DNA of 64,000 nucleotides from contig NZ_CANKYS010000001.1 in assembly GCF_947488025.1 (NCBI RefSeq), positions 620,001 through 684,000 on the forward strand, written 5' to 3'. Within the stretch, counting starts at the first letter, position 1, and every line of letters begins with the position of its first letter. The notes under the pieces are model-generated. The model was not told the DNA's origin. It saw nothing but the letters and a program-made list of their open reading frames with translations, and searched no databases. Shown piece by piece: positions 7,267 to 17,540 of this stretch. This DNA is from an uncultured Nocardioides sp. (GTDB lineage Bacteria; Actinomycetota; Actinomycetes; Propionibacteriales; Nocardioidaceae). A program made the position numbers and the translations under genes.

Positions 7267-9285
7267 CAGGAACTCCAGGTGGCGCTCGTACTGGTCGAGG
7301 CAGTCGTGGATGACCTGGTCGCTCGTGTAGCCCATCACGTCGTAGTCCTGCCCCCCGTCGAGGAGGTGCACCTCGAGCCGCGCGTACTGGTCGCGGTCGC
7401 CGATCATCCGCCCGCCGTAGGTCGGCACCGGTGAGAGCCGCACCTGCACCCGGTAGACGAACTGCCCCTCGTCGCCGTCGGTGGTGAGCTCGGCGTAGGG
7501 GGCTCCGGCCACGTCGCCGTGGACCACCGAGGCCCGGACGCCCATCGACGTGAGCTCCTCGGCGACCTCGCGCACGGCGGGCTCGACCGTCGAGCCGAGG
7601 TAGGCCGTGGCCGCCTCCTCGTCGACGAAGTTGATCGTCCTGGCGAGGCGGGACTTCCACGCCTTCCGCGTGTCGTGCCCGGCACCCGTGCGGGCCGAGA
7701 GCAGCGGAGACATCCCGCGTACGCCGGTGTCGGCCTTGCGTCCTTCGTTGCGGATCGCGCGGAACAGGCCCCACATGACGAGCACGAGCACGAACGCGAA
7801 CGGCAGGCCCATGATGATCGTGGCGTACTGCAGGGCCAGGATCCCGCCCACGGCGAGCATCGCGATGGTCAGCAGGCCGGTGATGCTGGCCCAGCTGATC
7901 CGCAGCCACGCGGCGCAGTCCTGCTGCACGTCGTGGAGCTCCGAGCACAGGTTGCCCATCACCAGCGCCGCGGAGTCGGCCGAGGTGATGTAGAACAGCA
8001 GGCCGACCACGACGGCCAGGAAGATGACGGCGTCGGCGAACGGGTAGTCGCGCAGCAGGTCGTAGAAGCCGACCCCGGTGAAGTCGACGGCCGCCTCGGC
8101 GAACGCGTCGTCGCCGTTGCGGACCTTGTCGATCGCGGCGTTGCCGAAGATCGAGATCCACATGACGATGTAGCTGAACGGGATCACCATCGTGCCGAGC
8201 ACGAACTGCCGGATCGTGCGGCCCCGGGAGATCCGGGCCAGGAACTGGCCCACGAACGACGCCCACGCCACCCACCACGCCCAGAAGAACAGCGTCCAGA
8301 GCTGCATCCACTCCTGGGTGTCGGTGAAGGCGAAGGTCTCCATCGACTTGGCCGGGAACGAGCGGACGAAGTCGCCCACGTTCATCACCACGGCGTTGAG
8401 CAGGAACGACGTCTGGCCGGTGATCAGCACCCAGCCGGCGAGCGCGAGGGCGAGCAGCACGTTGAGCTGGGACAGGAACCGGATGCCCTTGTCCACGCCG
8501 GTGGTGGCCGACACGGCAGCGACCGTGACCGCCAGGATCGCCAGGGCCGACTGGGCCGCCGTGCCCACGGGCACGCCGAAGATGACGTTGAGCCCGACGT
8601 TGAGGAACACCACGCCGATGCCGAGGCTGGTGGCCACCCCGAAGATCGTGCCGAGGACCGCCGCGGTGTCGACGACGTGGCCCAGCGGCCCCTCGACCCT
8701 CTTGCCGAAGACCGGGTAGAGCGCGGACCGGACGGCCAGCGGCAGGTTCTTGCGGTAGGAGAAGTAGGCCAGGGCCAGGCCCATCAGCGCGTACATCGCC
8801 CAGCCCGTGACGCCGTAGTGGAACAGCGTCCAGACCGTCGCGTCGCGAGCCGCGTCGACGGTCCCCGGCTCACCCACGGGCGGCGCGGTGTACTGCGAGA
8901 CCGGCTCGATGACGGAGTAGAACATCACGTCGGTGCCGATGCCGGCCGCGAAGAGCATGCTCGCCCACGCGAAGGTCGAGAACTCCGGGCGCGAGTGGTC
9001 GGGACCGAGGCGGATGCTGCCGTAGCGGGACATCCCGAGGAAGACGACGAAGACGACGATGGCCGTGGCCAGGGCGACGTAGAACCAGCCGAACCCGGTG
9101 CCGACCCTGCCCACGAGGTCGCCGATGACGCTCTCCGCGTTGGCCGGAGCCACGATCGCCCACAGCGTGACCAGGCACACGCCCGCGAACGCCGTGATGA
9201 AGACCGGCCACCGCACGTTGGGGCGGGGGGCACGCTCCGGGTGGGGATCGCCGGGTGGAGCGGAAGCGTCGAGCTGTGCGGTCAT
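7255..9285 (-). CDS. betT: BCCT family transporter, choline-type (BetT-like)
   Basis: This 676-residue BCCT carrier has a cytosolic C-terminal extension of about 140 residues, as in BetT-type choline transporters. Its signature is GIGTDVMFYSVIEP, with Asp119 where the neighbouring carrier has Gly118; an acidic residue here is associated with choline rather than betaine selectivity. Other conserved parts are FHYGVTGWAMYALMGL and TLFFWAWWVAWASFVGQFLARISRGRTIR. The gene starts 27 bp after the betA stop, so it is the last gene of the betB-betA-betT run and probably supplies choline to BetA. Confidence 0.9.
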   Translation of the reverse strand: MTAQLDASAPPGDPHPERAPRPNVRWPVFITAFAGVCLVTLWAIVAPANAESVIGDLVGRVGTGFGWFYVALATAIVVFVVFLGMSRYGSIRLGPDHSRPEFSTFAWASMLFAAGIGTDVMFYSVIEPVSQYTAPPVGEPGTVDAARDATVWTLFHYGVTGWAMYALMGLALAYFSYRKNLPLAVRSALYPVFGKRVEGPLGHVVDTAAVLGTIFGVATSLGIGVVFLNVGLNVIFGVPVGTAAQSALAILAVTVAAVSATTGVDKGIRFLSQLNVLLALALAGWVLITGQTSFLLNAVVMNVGDFVRSFPAKSMETFAFTDTQEWMQLWTLFFWAWWVAWASFVGQFLARISRGRTIRQFVLGTMVIPFSYIVMWISIFGNAAIDKVRNGDDAFAEAAVDFTGVGFYDLLRDYPFADAVIFLAVVVGLLFYITSADSAALVMGNLCSELHDVQQDCAAWLRISWASITGLLTIAMLAVGGILALQYATIIMGLPFAFVLVLVMWGLFRAIRNEGRKADTGVRGMSPLLSARTGAGHDTRKAWKSRLARTINFVDEEAATAYLGSTVEPAVREVAEELTSMGVRASVVHGDVAGAPYAELTTDGDEGQFVYRVQVRLSPVPTYGGRMIGDRDQYARLEVHLLDGGQDYDVMGYTSDQVIHDCLDQYERHLEFLRTE

Positions 9286-9312
9286 GTGGACCTCCGGGCT
9301 GGGCGGGACGGG

Positions 9313-11031
9313 TCACGTGGCGTTGCGAGGATCTCCGGGCGGGTAGAGCGGGGACGGGTCGCGGTGGCGGTAGTAGGGCACGTCGGCGGGCGACAGCGGG
9401 GTGTTGCCGAGGACCAGGTCCGCGGCCTTCTCGGCGACCATCATCACCGGGGCGTAGATGTTGCCGTTGGTGACGTAGGGGAAGACCGAGGCGTCGACGA
9501 CCCGAAGCCCCTCGGTGCCGTGCACCCGCAGGGAGAGGGGGTCCACGACCGACAGGTCGTCGGTGCCCATCTTCGCGGTGCACGAGGGGTGGAGGGCGGT
9601 CTCGGCGTCCTTCCGCACCCAGTCCAGGATCTCCTCGTCGGTCTCCACCGCAGTGCCCGGCGACAGCTCACCGCCGTTGAACGGTGCGAACGCCGGCTGG
9701 TTGAGGATGTCGCGCGCGACGTGCACCGCCTCGACCCACTCGCGCTTGTCGTTGACGGTGGAGAGGTAGTTGAAGAGCATCTTCGGCTTCTGGCGCGGAT
9801 CGCTCGAGGCGATCCGCACCCAGCCGCGGGTGTCGGCGTACATCGGGCCGATGTGCACCTGGTAGCCGTGGGCGTAGCGGTCCTGACCGGCGGGCGGCGA
9901 CCCGTCGTAGCGGATCGCGATCGGCAGGAAGTGGAACATGAGGTTGGGCCAGTCGACGTCCTCGTTGGACCGGGCGAAGCCACCGCCCTCGAAGTGGTTG
10001 GACGCCGCGGTGCCGGTGCGCTTGAACAGCCACTCGAGCCCGACCAGCGGGCGGTTGCGCCACTTGAGGCCCTCGACGATCGAGACCGGCTGGAGCGAGG
10101 CGTACTGGATGTAGACCTCGAGGTGGTCCTGGAGGTTCTCGCCGACGCCCGGCAGGTCGTGCACCATCTCCACGCCGAGCGGCTGGAGGTGCTCCGGGTT
10201 GCCGATGCCGGAGAGCTGGAGCAGCTGCGGGGAGTTGATCGCACCCCCGCAGAGGATGACCTCGCCGGCATCGACGCGGTCGTGCCTGCGACCGGCGCGC
10301 AGGTAGTCCACGCCGACCGCGCGCCTGCCCTCGAAGCGGACCTTGGTGACGTGGGCGAACGTCTCGACGGTGAGGTTCTTGCGGCCCATCACCGGGTGCA
10401 GGTAGGCGCGGGCCGCTGACATCCGTACGCCGTTGACGATGTTGCGGTCGAAGCGGCCGAAGCCCTCCTGCCGGTAGCCGTTGACGTCATCGGTCAGCGG
10501 GTAGCCGGCCTGCTGGGCGGACTCGAAGAACGCGCTGAAGAGCGGGTTCGTCGCCGGGCTCCGCTCGAGCTTGAGCGGCCCGGAGCCACCGCGCCACGCG
10601 TCGGCACCGACCATGCCGTCGGGCAGGACCAACGACTCCATGCGCTTGAAGTAGGGCAGGCAGTGCCGGTAGTCCCAGGTCTCCATGCCCGGGTCGGCGG
10701 CCCAACGCTCGTAGTCCATCGGGTTGCCGCGCTGGAAGATCATCCCGTTGATCGACGACGAGCCGCCGAGCACCTTGCCGCGGGCGTGGTAGACCCGGCG
10801 ACCGCCCATGGCGGGCTCCGGCTCCGACTCGTACCTCCAGTCGTAGAGCGGGTTGCCGATCGGGAAGGGCAGGGCCGCCGGGGCGTGGATGAGCGGGTCG
10901 AACCGGTCCGTGCGACCGGCCTCGAGCACCAGGACGCTCGTGGCGGGGTCGGCCGAGAGCCGGTTCGCGAGCGCGCACCCGGCGGAGCCGCCGCCGACGA
11001 TCACGAAGTCGTACGCCTTGCGCGTGCTCAT
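9313..11031 (-). CDS. betA: choline dehydrogenase (GMC oxidoreductase)
   Basis: This is a GMC-family flavoprotein of 572 aa. Its N-terminal FAD-binding motif is [17 protein letters not shown], followed by the GMC signatures [18 protein letters not shown] and, later, [16 protein letters not shown]. The active-site histidine is in HPSCTAKMG and the C-terminal segment reads [18 protein letters not shown]. BetA oxidises choline to betaine aldehyde, and in many cases further. I chose the ATG at 11031 because it overlaps the betB stop (ATGA) and puts the FAD motif near the N-terminus; a longer frame reaches 11163 but lies inside betB. The neighbours betB and betT make choline the likely substrate among GMC alcohols. 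Confidence 0.93.
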   Translation of the reverse strand: MSTRKAYDFVIVGGGSAGCALANRLSADPATSVLVLEAGRTDRFDPLIHAPAALPFPIGNPLYDWRYESEPEPAMGGRRVYHARGKVLGGSSSINGMIFQRGNPMDYERWAADPGMETWDYRHCLPYFKRMESLVLPDGMVGADAWRGGSGPLKLERSPATNPLFSAFFESAQQAGYPLTDDVNGYRQEGFGRFDRNIVNGVRMSAARAYLHPVMGRKNLTVETFAHVTKVRFEGRRAVGVDYLRAGRRHDRVDAGEVILCGGAINSPQLLQLSGIGNPEHLQPLGVEMVHDLPGVGENLQDHLEVYIQYASLQPVSIVEGLKWRNRPLVGLEWLFKRTGTAASNHFEGGGFARSNEDVDWPNLMFHFLPIAIRYDGSPPAGQDRYAHGYQVHIGPMYADTRGWVRIASSDPRQKPKMLFNYLSTVNDKREWVEAVHVARDILNQPAFAPFNGGELSPGTAVETDEEILDWVRKDAETALHPSCTAKMGTDDLSVVDPLSLRVHGTEGLRVVDASVFPYVTNGNIYAPVMMVAEKAADLVLGNTPLSPADVPYYRHRDPSPLYPPGDPRNAT

Positions 11032-12506
11032 GAGCCCGACCCTCCGAACCATCGCTGCGGCTCGGGGGCGATGTTGTGCCAGACGTGCTTTGTCTCGCGG
11101 TACTCCTCCAGCCCGGCACGGCCGAGCTCGCGCCCGATGCCCGACTGCTTGTATCCGCCCCACTCCGCCTGGGCGACGTAGGGGTGGTAGTCGTTGATCC
11201 AGACCGTGCCCATCCGCAGCCCGGCCGCGACGCGTTGGCCCCGGCCCGCGTCCTGCGTCCAGACCGCGCCCGCGAGGCCGTAGATGCTGTCGTTGGCGAT
11301 CCGCACGGCCTCGGCCTCGTCGGTGAAGGTCTCGACCGTGAGCACCGGGCCGAAGGACTCGTCCTGAGTCACGCTCATCGAGCTGGTGCAGCGGTCGAGC
11401 ACCGTCGGGAGGTAGTAGAAGCCGTCAGCCAGGGCGGGGTCGTCCGGGCGGGCCCCGCCGCAGCGCAGCACCGCCCCCTCCGCGAGACCGGCCGCGACGT
11501 AGGCCTCGACCTTCTCGCGGTGCGCGGCGCTGGTCAGCGGCCCGGTCTCGGCGGCCTCGTCGAACGGTCCGCCGAGGCGGATGTCGCGGGCGCGGGCGAC
11601 GAGGTCGTCGACGAAGCGGTCGTGGAGCGACTCCTCGACGAGGAGGCGGGCGCCGGCCGAGCACACCTGGCCGGAGTGCAGGAACACCGCCGTCAGCGCG
11701 AAGTCGAGTGCGGTGTCGTAGTCGGCGTCGGCGAAGACGATGTTGGGGTTCTTGCCGCCGAGCTCGAGGGCGACCCGCTTCACGGTGCCCGACGCGGCGG
11801 CCATGATGCGCTTGCCGGTGGCCAGGCCACCCGTGAAGGAGACCAGGTCCACGCGGGGGTCCTCCGAGAGCGGGGCTCCCGCGGTCGGTCCCTCCCCCAG
11901 CACCAGGTTGGCCACGCCCGCGGGGAGCCCCGCCTCCTCGAGCACCCGCATGAGGTGGACGGCGGTGTGCGGCGTGATCTCGCTCGGCTTGAGGACGAAC
12001 GTGTTGCCCGCGGCCAGGCACGGCGCGACCTTCCACGCGACCTGCAGCAGCGGGTAGTTCCACGGCGTGATCAGCCCGCAGACCCCGACGGGCTCGTGCA
12101 CCACCCGGCTGACCACGGACGGGTTGCCGGTGTCGACGACCCGCCCGCCCTCGGCGTCGGCCGCGTGACCGAAGTGGCGGAACACCGACACGACGTCGTC
12201 GACGTCGTACCCGCCCTCGACCAGCCGCTTGCCGGTGTCGAGGGACTCCGCGCGGGCGACGGCGTCCCGGTCGCGCTCGAGCAGGTCGGCGACACGGAGC
12301 AGCAGGTCGCCGCGCTCCCGGCTCGACCACCCGGGCCACGGTCCCTCGTGGAACGCCCGGTGGGCCGCCGCCACGGCCAGCTCGGTGTCTCCGGCGTCCG
12401 CCTCGGCGACCTCGCCCACCAGTGAGCCGTCCGCCGGGCAGCGGATCTCCCGCCGACCACCCCCGCGGGCCGGGATCCAGCTGCCGTCGATGTACAGGTC
12501 GGCCAC
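11028..12506 (-). CDS. betB: betaine-aldehyde dehydrogenase
   Basis: This NAD(P)-dependent aldehyde dehydrogenase (492 aa) oxidises betaine aldehyde to glycine betaine. Conserved elements are [15 protein letters not shown], the glycine-rich [12 protein letters not shown], the catalytic glutamate in [12 protein letters not shown], the catalytic cysteine in [14 protein letters not shown], and [12 protein letters not shown]. The C-terminus has the usual [13 protein letters not shown]. It is 98 bp downstream of the iclR gene on the same strand and overlaps betA by 4 bp. No operator pair lies between iclR and betB, so transcription from the iclR promoter is plausible. Confidence 0.93.
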   Translation of the reverse strand: MADLYIDGSWIPARGGGRREIRCPADGSLVGEVAEADAGDTELAVAAAHRAFHEGPWPGWSSRERGDLLLRVADLLERDRDAVARAESLDTGKRLVEGGYDVDDVVSVFRHFGHAADAEGGRVVDTGNPSVVSRVVHEPVGVCGLITPWNYPLLQVAWKVAPCLAAGNTFVLKPSEITPHTAVHLMRVLEEAGLPAGVANLVLGEGPTAGAPLSEDPRVDLVSFTGGLATGKRIMAAASGTVKRVALELGGKNPNIVFADADYDTALDFALTAVFLHSGQVCSAGARLLVEESLHDRFVDDLVARARDIRLGGPFDEAAETGPLTSAAHREKVEAYVAAGLAEGAVLRCGGARPDDPALADGFYYLPTVLDRCTSSMSVTQDESFGPVLTVETFTDEAEAVRIANDSIYGLAGAVWTQDAGRGQRVAAGLRMGTVWINDYHPYVAQAEWGGYKQSGIGRELGRAGLEEYRETKHVWHNIAPEPQRWFGGSGS

Positions 12507-12604
12507 GGTCGCCTCGCTCTCTCTGCGGAAGGATCCTGCTGCCCGGGTCCGGGCGTCAAGGTGTGGGCTGGTCCGGCGATCCCCCCGTCGGCCGGGCCCC
12601 TACG

Positions 12605-13390
12605 TCAGCGGTGCCCCCAGCCGAGGCGGTGGGAGACCTCGGACGCGGCCGCGACGACGCGGCGTACGACCTCCTCCACCTGCTCCTCGGGGAGCCGGAA
12701 CGACGGACCGGACACGCTCATCGACGCGACCACGTCCCCGTGCGCGTTGCGGACGGGTGCGGCCACCGCCGTGAGCCCGACCTCGAGCTCGTCGACCGCG
12801 ACCGCGTAGCCCTGCTCACGCACGCGCGCCACCTCCTCGCGCAGCTCCCGGCGTCCGGTGATGGTGCGCGGCGTGTAGGTCGCCAGCGTGCCGAGGACGG
12901 CCTCGAGGCCGGCGTCGTCGAGGCCGGCGAGGAGCACCTTGCCGTTGCTCGTCGCGTGCAGGGGGATGTGCTGGCCGACCCAGTTGTGCGGCTGGAGGGC
13001 CGATGACCCCGCGACCTGGTCGAGGTAGAGCGCAGAGCTCTCGGCGAGCACCGCGATGTTGACGGTCTCCCCCGTGTCGGCGGCGAGCTGGCGGGCGATC
13101 GGCCGTGCCTCCTGCACGAGGTCGAGCCGGGCCGTGGTGGCACCGGCGAGTCGCAGGATGCCGACGCCGAGGCGGTAGCGGCCCCGGTCGGCGGTCTGCT
13201 CCACGAGCCGGTGCGCCTCGAGGGTGGCGACCAGGCGGAAGGCCGTGCTCTTGTGCACGCCGAGCTCCGTGGCGATCTCGGTGACGCCGGACTCGCCCGT
13301 GCGGGCCAGCACCTCGAGGATCCCGAGCGCCCGGTCGACCGACTGCACGCCGGCGCCCGTCACGGCGGGGCTGGAGACGGTGTCCACCAT
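12605..13390 (-). CDS. IclR family transcriptional regulator
   Basis: This 261-residue regulator has an N-terminal winged helix-turn-helix (residues about 15-80, including ELGVHKSTAFRLVATLEAHRLV) and an IclR effector domain (GKVLLAGLDDAGLEAVL, REEVARVREQGYAVAVDELEVGLTAVAAPV). It sits divergently from fhs, and the gap holds two GTTGCGC-type sites 24-59 nt before its start. It is the best candidate to bind the same paired sites at 5284, 7124 and 22505, which would give one regulon for choline uptake, betaine and dimethylglycine oxidation and C1 recycling. The effector is unknown; choline, betaine or dimethylglycine are guesses. Confidence 0.92.
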   Translation of the reverse strand: MVDTVSSPAVTGAGVQSVDRALGILEVLARTGESGVTEIATELGVHKSTAFRLVATLEAHRLVEQTADRGRYRLGVGILRLAGATTARLDLVQEARPIARQLAADTGETVNIAVLAESSALYLDQVAGSSALQPHNWVGQHIPLHATSNGKVLLAGLDDAGLEAVLGTLATYTPRTITGRRELREEVARVREQGYAVAVDELEVGLTAVAAPVRNAHGDVVASMSVSGPSFRLPEEQVEEVVRRVVAAASEVSHRLGWGHR

Positions 13391-13413
13391 GGGGGGACAC
13401 TAGCGCAGGCGCT

Positions 13414-13449
13414 GTTGCGTATCGCAGACTGCGTTTCGTCAAGCGCAAC
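13414..13449. promoter_or_regulatory. paired operator sites between iclR and fhs
   Basis: Site one, 13414-13430, begins with the half-site GTTGCGT and has a degenerate right arm. Site two, 13433-13449, is GTTTCGT-CAA-GCGCAAC with a perfect right half. The starts are 19 bp apart as at the other three promoters. The region separates the divergent iclR (ATG at 13390) and fhs genes, so it could provide autoregulation and fhs control together. Confidence 0.6.
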
Positions 13450-13520
13450 ACCGCTGTCACCCCCAGCGCGGCCCCACCGCGCGAGGAGCCACCGTGCCGC
13501 CCACCGGCGAGGAGCCCGCC

Positions 13521-15200
13521 ATGCAGTCCGACATCGAGATCGCCAACGCCGCCGTCCTGCGACCGATCCGCGAGATCGCCGAGGAGACGCTCGGGATCAG
13601 CGAGGAGCACCTCGTCCCCTACGGCCACCACAAGGCCAAGGTCGACGTCGGCTACCTCACCTCGCTGGCCGACCGACCGCTCGGCCGGCTCGTGATGGTC
13701 ACCGCCCTGTCTCCCACGCCACCGGGCGAGGGCAAGACGACCACGACCGTCGGCCTGACGGACGCGCTCCACGGCCTCGGTCACCGGACCGTCGCCTGCC
13801 TGCGCGAGCCGTCGATGGGGCCCGTGTTCGGCATGAAGGGTGGTGCGGCCGGGGGCGGCTGGAGCCAGGTCGTGCCGATGACCGACATCAACCTGCACTT
13901 CACCGGCGACTTCGCCGCCATCGCGGCCGCCAACAACCTGCTCGCGGCGCTCATCGACAACCACGTCCACCACGGCAACGAGCTCGACATCGACGTACGC
14001 AGCGTGACCTGGAAGCGCGTCGTGGACACCAACGACCGGGCGCTGCGCGAGGTCGTCGTCGCACTGGGCGGGCACGCCAACGGCTTCCCGCGGGAGGACG
14101 GCTTCGACATCGTCGTGGCCTCCGAGCTGATGGCGATCTTCTGCCTCACCGAGTCGTGGGCCGACCTCAAGAAGCGCATCGGCGACATCGTCATCGGCTA
14201 CACCCGGGCGATGGCTCCGGTCACCGCCCGCGACCTCGGCGCCGAGGGCGCCATGGCCGCGCTGCTGCGCGACGCCCTCGCCCCCAACCTCGTCCAGACC
14301 CTGGAGGGAGCACCCGCCTTCGTCCACGGCGGTCCGTTCGCCAACATCGCCCATGGCTGCAGCTCGGTGATGGCCACCCGCGCGGGCCTGCGGCTGGCCG
14401 ACATCGTCGTCACCGAGGCCGGCTTCGGCGCCGACCTCGGCGCCGAGAAGTTCGTCGACATCAAGTGCCGCAAGTCCGGCCTGCGTCCGGACCTGGCCGT
14501 CGTGGTCGCGACCGTGCGCGCCCTGAAGTACCACGGCGGTGTCGCGCTGGCCGACCTCGGCCGCGAGGACGTCGCGGCCGTCGAGGCCGGCATGACCAAC
14601 CTGCGCCGCCACCTCGCCAACATCCGTGACGTCTACGGCGTCCCCGCCGTCGTCGCGGTGAACCGCTTCCCCACCGACACCGACCGTGAGGTCGACCGGG
14701 TGGTCGCGCTCGTGGCCGACGAGGGAGTGCGGGCCTTCCCCGCCACCCACTTCGCCGACGGGGGCAACGGCGCGAAGGGCCTTGCGGAGGGCGTCCTGGC
14801 GTCGCTGGCCGAGCCGTCGCCGTACGAGTTCTCCTACACCTACGACGACGACCTCTCCCTGACCGCCAAGGTCGAGGCGATCGCGACCCGGCTCTACGGC
14901 GCCGGCCTCGTGACGTGGGACGCCAGGGCGCGCCGGCGCCTGCAACGCATCGAGCGCGACGGCTACTCGCAGCTGCCGGTCTGCGTCGCCAAGACCCAGT
15001 ACTCCTTCTCCACCGACCCGGCGGCGCTGGGCGCGCCGTCGGGCCACGAGCTGCACGTGCGGGAGGTACGTCTCTCCGCGGGCGCGGGGTTCGTGGTCGT
15101 CGTGTGCGGCGACATGATGACCATGCCCGGACTGCCCAGGGACCCCTCGGCCGCGCGCATCGACCTCGCGGACGACGGGACGATCCTGGGGCTCAGCTGA
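13521..15200 (+). CDS. fhs: formate--tetrahydrofolate ligase
   Basis: Fhs (559 aa from this start) interconverts 10-formyl-THF plus ADP/Pi and formate plus THF plus ATP. The family P-loop is [14 protein letters not shown]; other hallmarks are [57 protein letters not shown] and the C-terminal [10 protein letters not shown]. In this cluster it most likely runs towards formate and ATP, disposing of C1 units released by demethylation; direction is inference. The ATG at 13521 follows GAGGAG by 6 nt and matches the usual N-terminus (SDIEIA). A GTG at 13494 in the same frame, also with GAGGAG, would add nine residues. Confidence 0.95.
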   Translation: MQSDIEIANAAVLRPIREIAEETLGISEEHLVPYGHHKAKVDVGYLTSLADRPLGRLVMVTALSPTPPGEGKTTTTVGLTDALHGLGHRTVACLREPSMGPVFGMKGGAAGGGWSQVVPMTDINLHFTGDFAAIAAANNLLAALIDNHVHHGNELDIDVRSVTWKRVVDTNDRALREVVVALGGHANGFPREDGFDIVVASELMAIFCLTESWADLKKRIGDIVIGYTRAMAPVTARDLGAEGAMAALLRDALAPNLVQTLEGAPAFVHGGPFANIAHGCSSVMATRAGLRLADIVVTEAGFGADLGAEKFVDIKCRKSGLRPDLAVVVATVRALKYHGGVALADLGREDVAAVEAGMTNLRRHLANIRDVYGVPAVVAVNRFPTDTDREVDRVVALVADEGVRAFPATHFADGGNGAKGLAEGVLASLAEPSPYEFSYTYDDDLSLTAKVEAIATRLYGAGLVTWDARARRRLQRIERDGYSQLPVCVAKTQYSFSTDPAALGAPSGHELHVREVRLSAGAGFVVVVCGDMMTMPGLPRDPSAARIDLADDGTILGLS

Positions 15201-15219
15201 TCCCCGCGTCGGGCGCTGC

Positions 15220-16659
15220 TCAGTCGCCGAGCTCGGCGCGCCGACGGATGACGTAGTCCTCGAGCTCCTCGCGGACCGCGTCGTCGATCGGCGGCTGCTC
15301 GTAGTCCTCGAGCGCCTTCTTGTAGGCCACCTGGGCGCGGTCGTTGGCGTCGTGGCCGCCGTTGCGCATCCAGCGCTCGTAGTTCTCCGAGGACGACAGC
15401 AGCGGGCGGTAGAAGCACGTGCGGAAGCGCTCCATCGTGTGCATCGCCCCGAGGAAGTGCCCACCGTGACCGACCTCCTCGTGCGCCCCGAAGGCCATCG
15501 AGTCCTCGTCGATCTCCAGGGGCGTGAACTCGTGGCGGAGCATCTGGAGCAGCTCGACGTCGACGATGAACTTCTCGTAGCCGGCGACCAGGCCGCCCTC
15601 GAGCCAGCCGGCGGAGTGCATCACCCAGTTGGCACCGGCCAGGAAGGTCGGCATCAACGTCATCAGCGCCTCGTAGCCGGCCTGCGCGTCCGCCACCTGC
15701 GAGGAGGTGAGGCCGCCTCCGGTGCGGAACGGGAGCCCGAAGTGGCGGGCGATCTGCCCGGTGCAGAGCAGGCCGAGCCCCGACTCCGGCGTGCCGAAGG
15801 TCGGCGACCCGGACTGCATGTCGATGTTGGAGAGGAACGACCCGAAGATCACCGGCGTACCGGGCCGGACCAGCTGGGACAGCGCGATCCCCGACAGGGC
15901 CTCGACGATCTGCTGGACCAGGGCGGCGGGGATGGTCACCGGTGACATCGCGCCCATCAGGATGAAGGGCGTCAGCACCACCGGCTGGCCGGCGGCGGAG
16001 TACTCGAGCTGGGCCTCCAGCATGCGATCGTCCCAGCGCAGCGGCGAGTTGCAGTTGATCAACGAGATCGTCGCCGGCGTCTCCTCGATCGCCTCGCGCG
16101 ACCCGAACAGGATCGAGGTCATCGCGATCGTGTCCGCGGCATTGACGCCCGAGACGACGTTGCCCATGTAGACCTTGTCCGTCAGCGTCTGCAGGGCGTA
16201 CGTCATGTCGAGGTGACGGCTGTCGAGCGGCGTGTCGTTGGGCTCGCAGATCACTCCCCCGGCGGAGTCGAGCACCGGGAAGGACTGCGCCAGCTTGGTG
16301 AAGCTGCGGAAGTCCTCCATCGTCGCGTCGCGGCGTACGTCGCCCTGCCGCACGAACGGCGGCCCGTAGACCGCGCCGAAGGCCATCGAGTCACCGCCGA
16401 TGTGGATGGTGTGCTGGGGGTTGCGCGCCTGCACGTCGAACTCGCGCGGCGCCTTGGCGACCTGCTCGAGCACGAAGTCGGGATCGAGGAAGACGGTGTT
16501 GTCCTCGACGCGCTGCCCCGCCCGGCGGAAGAGCTCGAGCGCTCGCTCGTCCATGAACTCCACGCCGATCTCGGTCATCAGCCGGCGCCACCCGCGATCG
16601 AGGGTCGCCATGGCCTCCTCGGACAGCACCTCGTAGCGCGGCATCGCGTTGCGGAACAC
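15220..16659 (-). CDS. MttB-superfamily methyltransferase, non-pyrrolysine (glycine betaine methyltransferase-like)
   Basis: This 479-residue member of the trimethylamine methyltransferase (MttB) superfamily has no in-frame amber codon, so it belongs to the non-pyrrolysine branch, whose characterised members demethylate quaternary amines such as glycine betaine, proline betaine or carnitine onto a corrinoid protein. Recognisable stretches are LINCNSPLRWDDRMLEAQ, PFILMGAMSPVTIPAAL, LGLLCTGQIARHFGLPFRTGG and the C-terminal GGHFLGAMHTMERF. I chose the GTG at 16659 because GGGAGG lies 6 nt upstream; ATG 16644 is an alternative. It is divergent from the iclR-corrinoid operon with a shared palindrome at 16701-16730. 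Surrounding betaine genes make betaine the leading substrate. Confidence 0.88.
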   Translation of the reverse strand: MFRNAMPRYEVLSEEAMATLDRGWRRLMTEIGVEFMDERALELFRRAGQRVEDNTVFLDPDFVLEQVAKAPREFDVQARNPQHTIHIGGDSMAFGAVYGPPFVRQGDVRRDATMEDFRSFTKLAQSFPVLDSAGGVICEPNDTPLDSRHLDMTYALQTLTDKVYMGNVVSGVNAADTIAMTSILFGSREAIEETPATISLINCNSPLRWDDRMLEAQLEYSAAGQPVVLTPFILMGAMSPVTIPAALVQQIVEALSGIALSQLVRPGTPVIFGSFLSNIDMQSGSPTFGTPESGLGLLCTGQIARHFGLPFRTGGGLTSSQVADAQAGYEALMTLMPTFLAGANWVMHSAGWLEGGLVAGYEKFIVDVELLQMLRHEFTPLEIDEDSMAFGAHEEVGHGGHFLGAMHTMERFRTCFYRPLLSSSENYERWMRNGGHDANDRAQVAYKKALEDYEQPPIDDAVREELEDYVIRRRAELGD

Positions 16660-16700
16660 CGGGACCTCCCTTGACCTCGACTGACGACGGCTTCTAGCCT

Positions 16701-16730
16701 CATGATGTGGAACCAAGGTTCCACATCATG
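16701..16730. promoter_or_regulatory. perfect 30-bp palindrome, probable IclR operator
   Basis: Two 14-bp arms (CATGATGTGGAACC and its exact complement) are separated by AA. The core TGGAACC-AA-GGTTCCA resembles IclR-type operators of the form TGGAA-N-TTCCA. It lies between the divergent MttB-like gene and the iclR gene at 16767, and differs from the GTTGCGC sites, so the second IclR protein probably has its own target. Confidence 0.75.
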
Positions 16731-16766
16731 GAACGACTGGGAACCCCTCCGAAAGAGGACTCACGC

Positions 16767-17540
16767 ATGAGCGAGACGGCCACCGGCACCAGGGCGCTGG
16801 ACCGCGCCGCCGACCTGGTCGCCACGGTCGTCCACGCCGACGAGCCGATGTCCTTCGCCGAGCTCCAGGACGCGAGCGGGCTCGCCAAGTCGACGACCTC
16901 GCGACTGCTCACCGCGCTCGAGCGCTCCGGCCTGCTCGAGCGGGACCCCTCCGGGTCCTACGTCGCCGGCCGGCTCTTCTGGCTCTACGCCGCGCGCCAC
17001 GACCCGTGGGAGGAGCTGGTCCGGCTCGCCCGGCCGGTGATGGACCAGCTCGGCGCCGACACCGGTGAGACCGTGCACCTCAGCGTCTCCCGTGGCGACC
17101 GGGTGGTGCAGGTGGCGCAGGTCGACTCGACCTTCCTGCTCGGCACCCGCGACTGGACCGACATCGAGGTGCCGGCGCACTGCTCGGCCCTCGGGAAGGT
17201 CCTGCTGGCCTGGGGTGCGCTGGAGCTCCCCGACGGCGAGCTCGAGCGGCCGACGCCCGCCACGCTCCAGGATCGCGAGGCCGTACGCCGCGACGGCGTG
17301 CGGTGCCGCGAGCGCGGTTATGCGTTGACAGAGGACGAGCTGGAGATCGGCCTGACCGGAATCGCCGTGCCCGTCTTCGGCATCCGCGACGACGTCGTCG
17401 CCTCGCTCGGGATCTCCGGCCCCACCCCCCGGCTGGCGCAGCGGCTCGACGAGCTCGGCCGCCGCCTGCTGGACCAGTCCACCGCGCTGTCCTCCCTGCT
17501 GCGCGGCCCCGCCCGTCCGACCGAGGAGGTGGTCGCATGA
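16767..17540 (+). CDS. IclR family transcriptional regulator (corrinoid methyltransferase cluster)
   Basis: This 257-residue IclR protein has a winged helix (residues about 10-70, with LQDASGLAKSTTSRLLTALERSGLLER) and an effector domain (HCSALGKVLLAWG, RERGYALTEDELEIGLTGIAVPVFGIRDD). The ATG at 16767 follows AGAGGA by about 8 nt; an upstream in-frame ATG at 16707 falls inside the palindromic operator and is unlikely. Its stop overlaps the start of the corrinoid-protein gene (ATGA), making it the first gene of the methyltransferase operon. It probably regulates both its own operon and the divergent MttB-like gene. Confidence 0.9.
   Translation: MSETATGTRALDRAADLVATVVHADEPMSFAELQDASGLAKSTTSRLLTALERSGLLERDPSGSYVAGRLFWLYAARHDPWEELVRLARPVMDQLGADTGETVHLSVSRGDRVVQVAQVDSTFLLGTRDWTDIEVPAHCSALGKVLLAWGALELPDGELERPTPATLQDREAVRRDGVRCRERGYALTEDELEIGLTGIAVPVFGIRDDVVASLGISGPTPRLAQRLDELGRRLLDQSTALSSLLRGPARPTEEVVA

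Noticed and set aside
7519-10419. 966-codon plus-strand open frame across betT and betA
   Set aside because: Spans two real genes and their gap, is His/Arg/Asp-rich without domain structure, and is explained by GC bias.
12816-15464. 882-codon minus-strand frame antisense to fhs
   Set aside because: Covers the highly conserved fhs on the opposite strand and part of the iclR gene in a wrong frame.
15220-16659. Pyrrolysine-containing MttB
   Set aside because: There is no in-frame TAG; the frame is continuous for 479 codons and no pylT/pylS is present.
16707-16766. Longer N-terminus for the second IclR regulator
   Set aside because: The upstream ATG lies inside the palindromic operator and the added residues do not resemble an IclR N-terminus; the ATG at 16767 has an SD.
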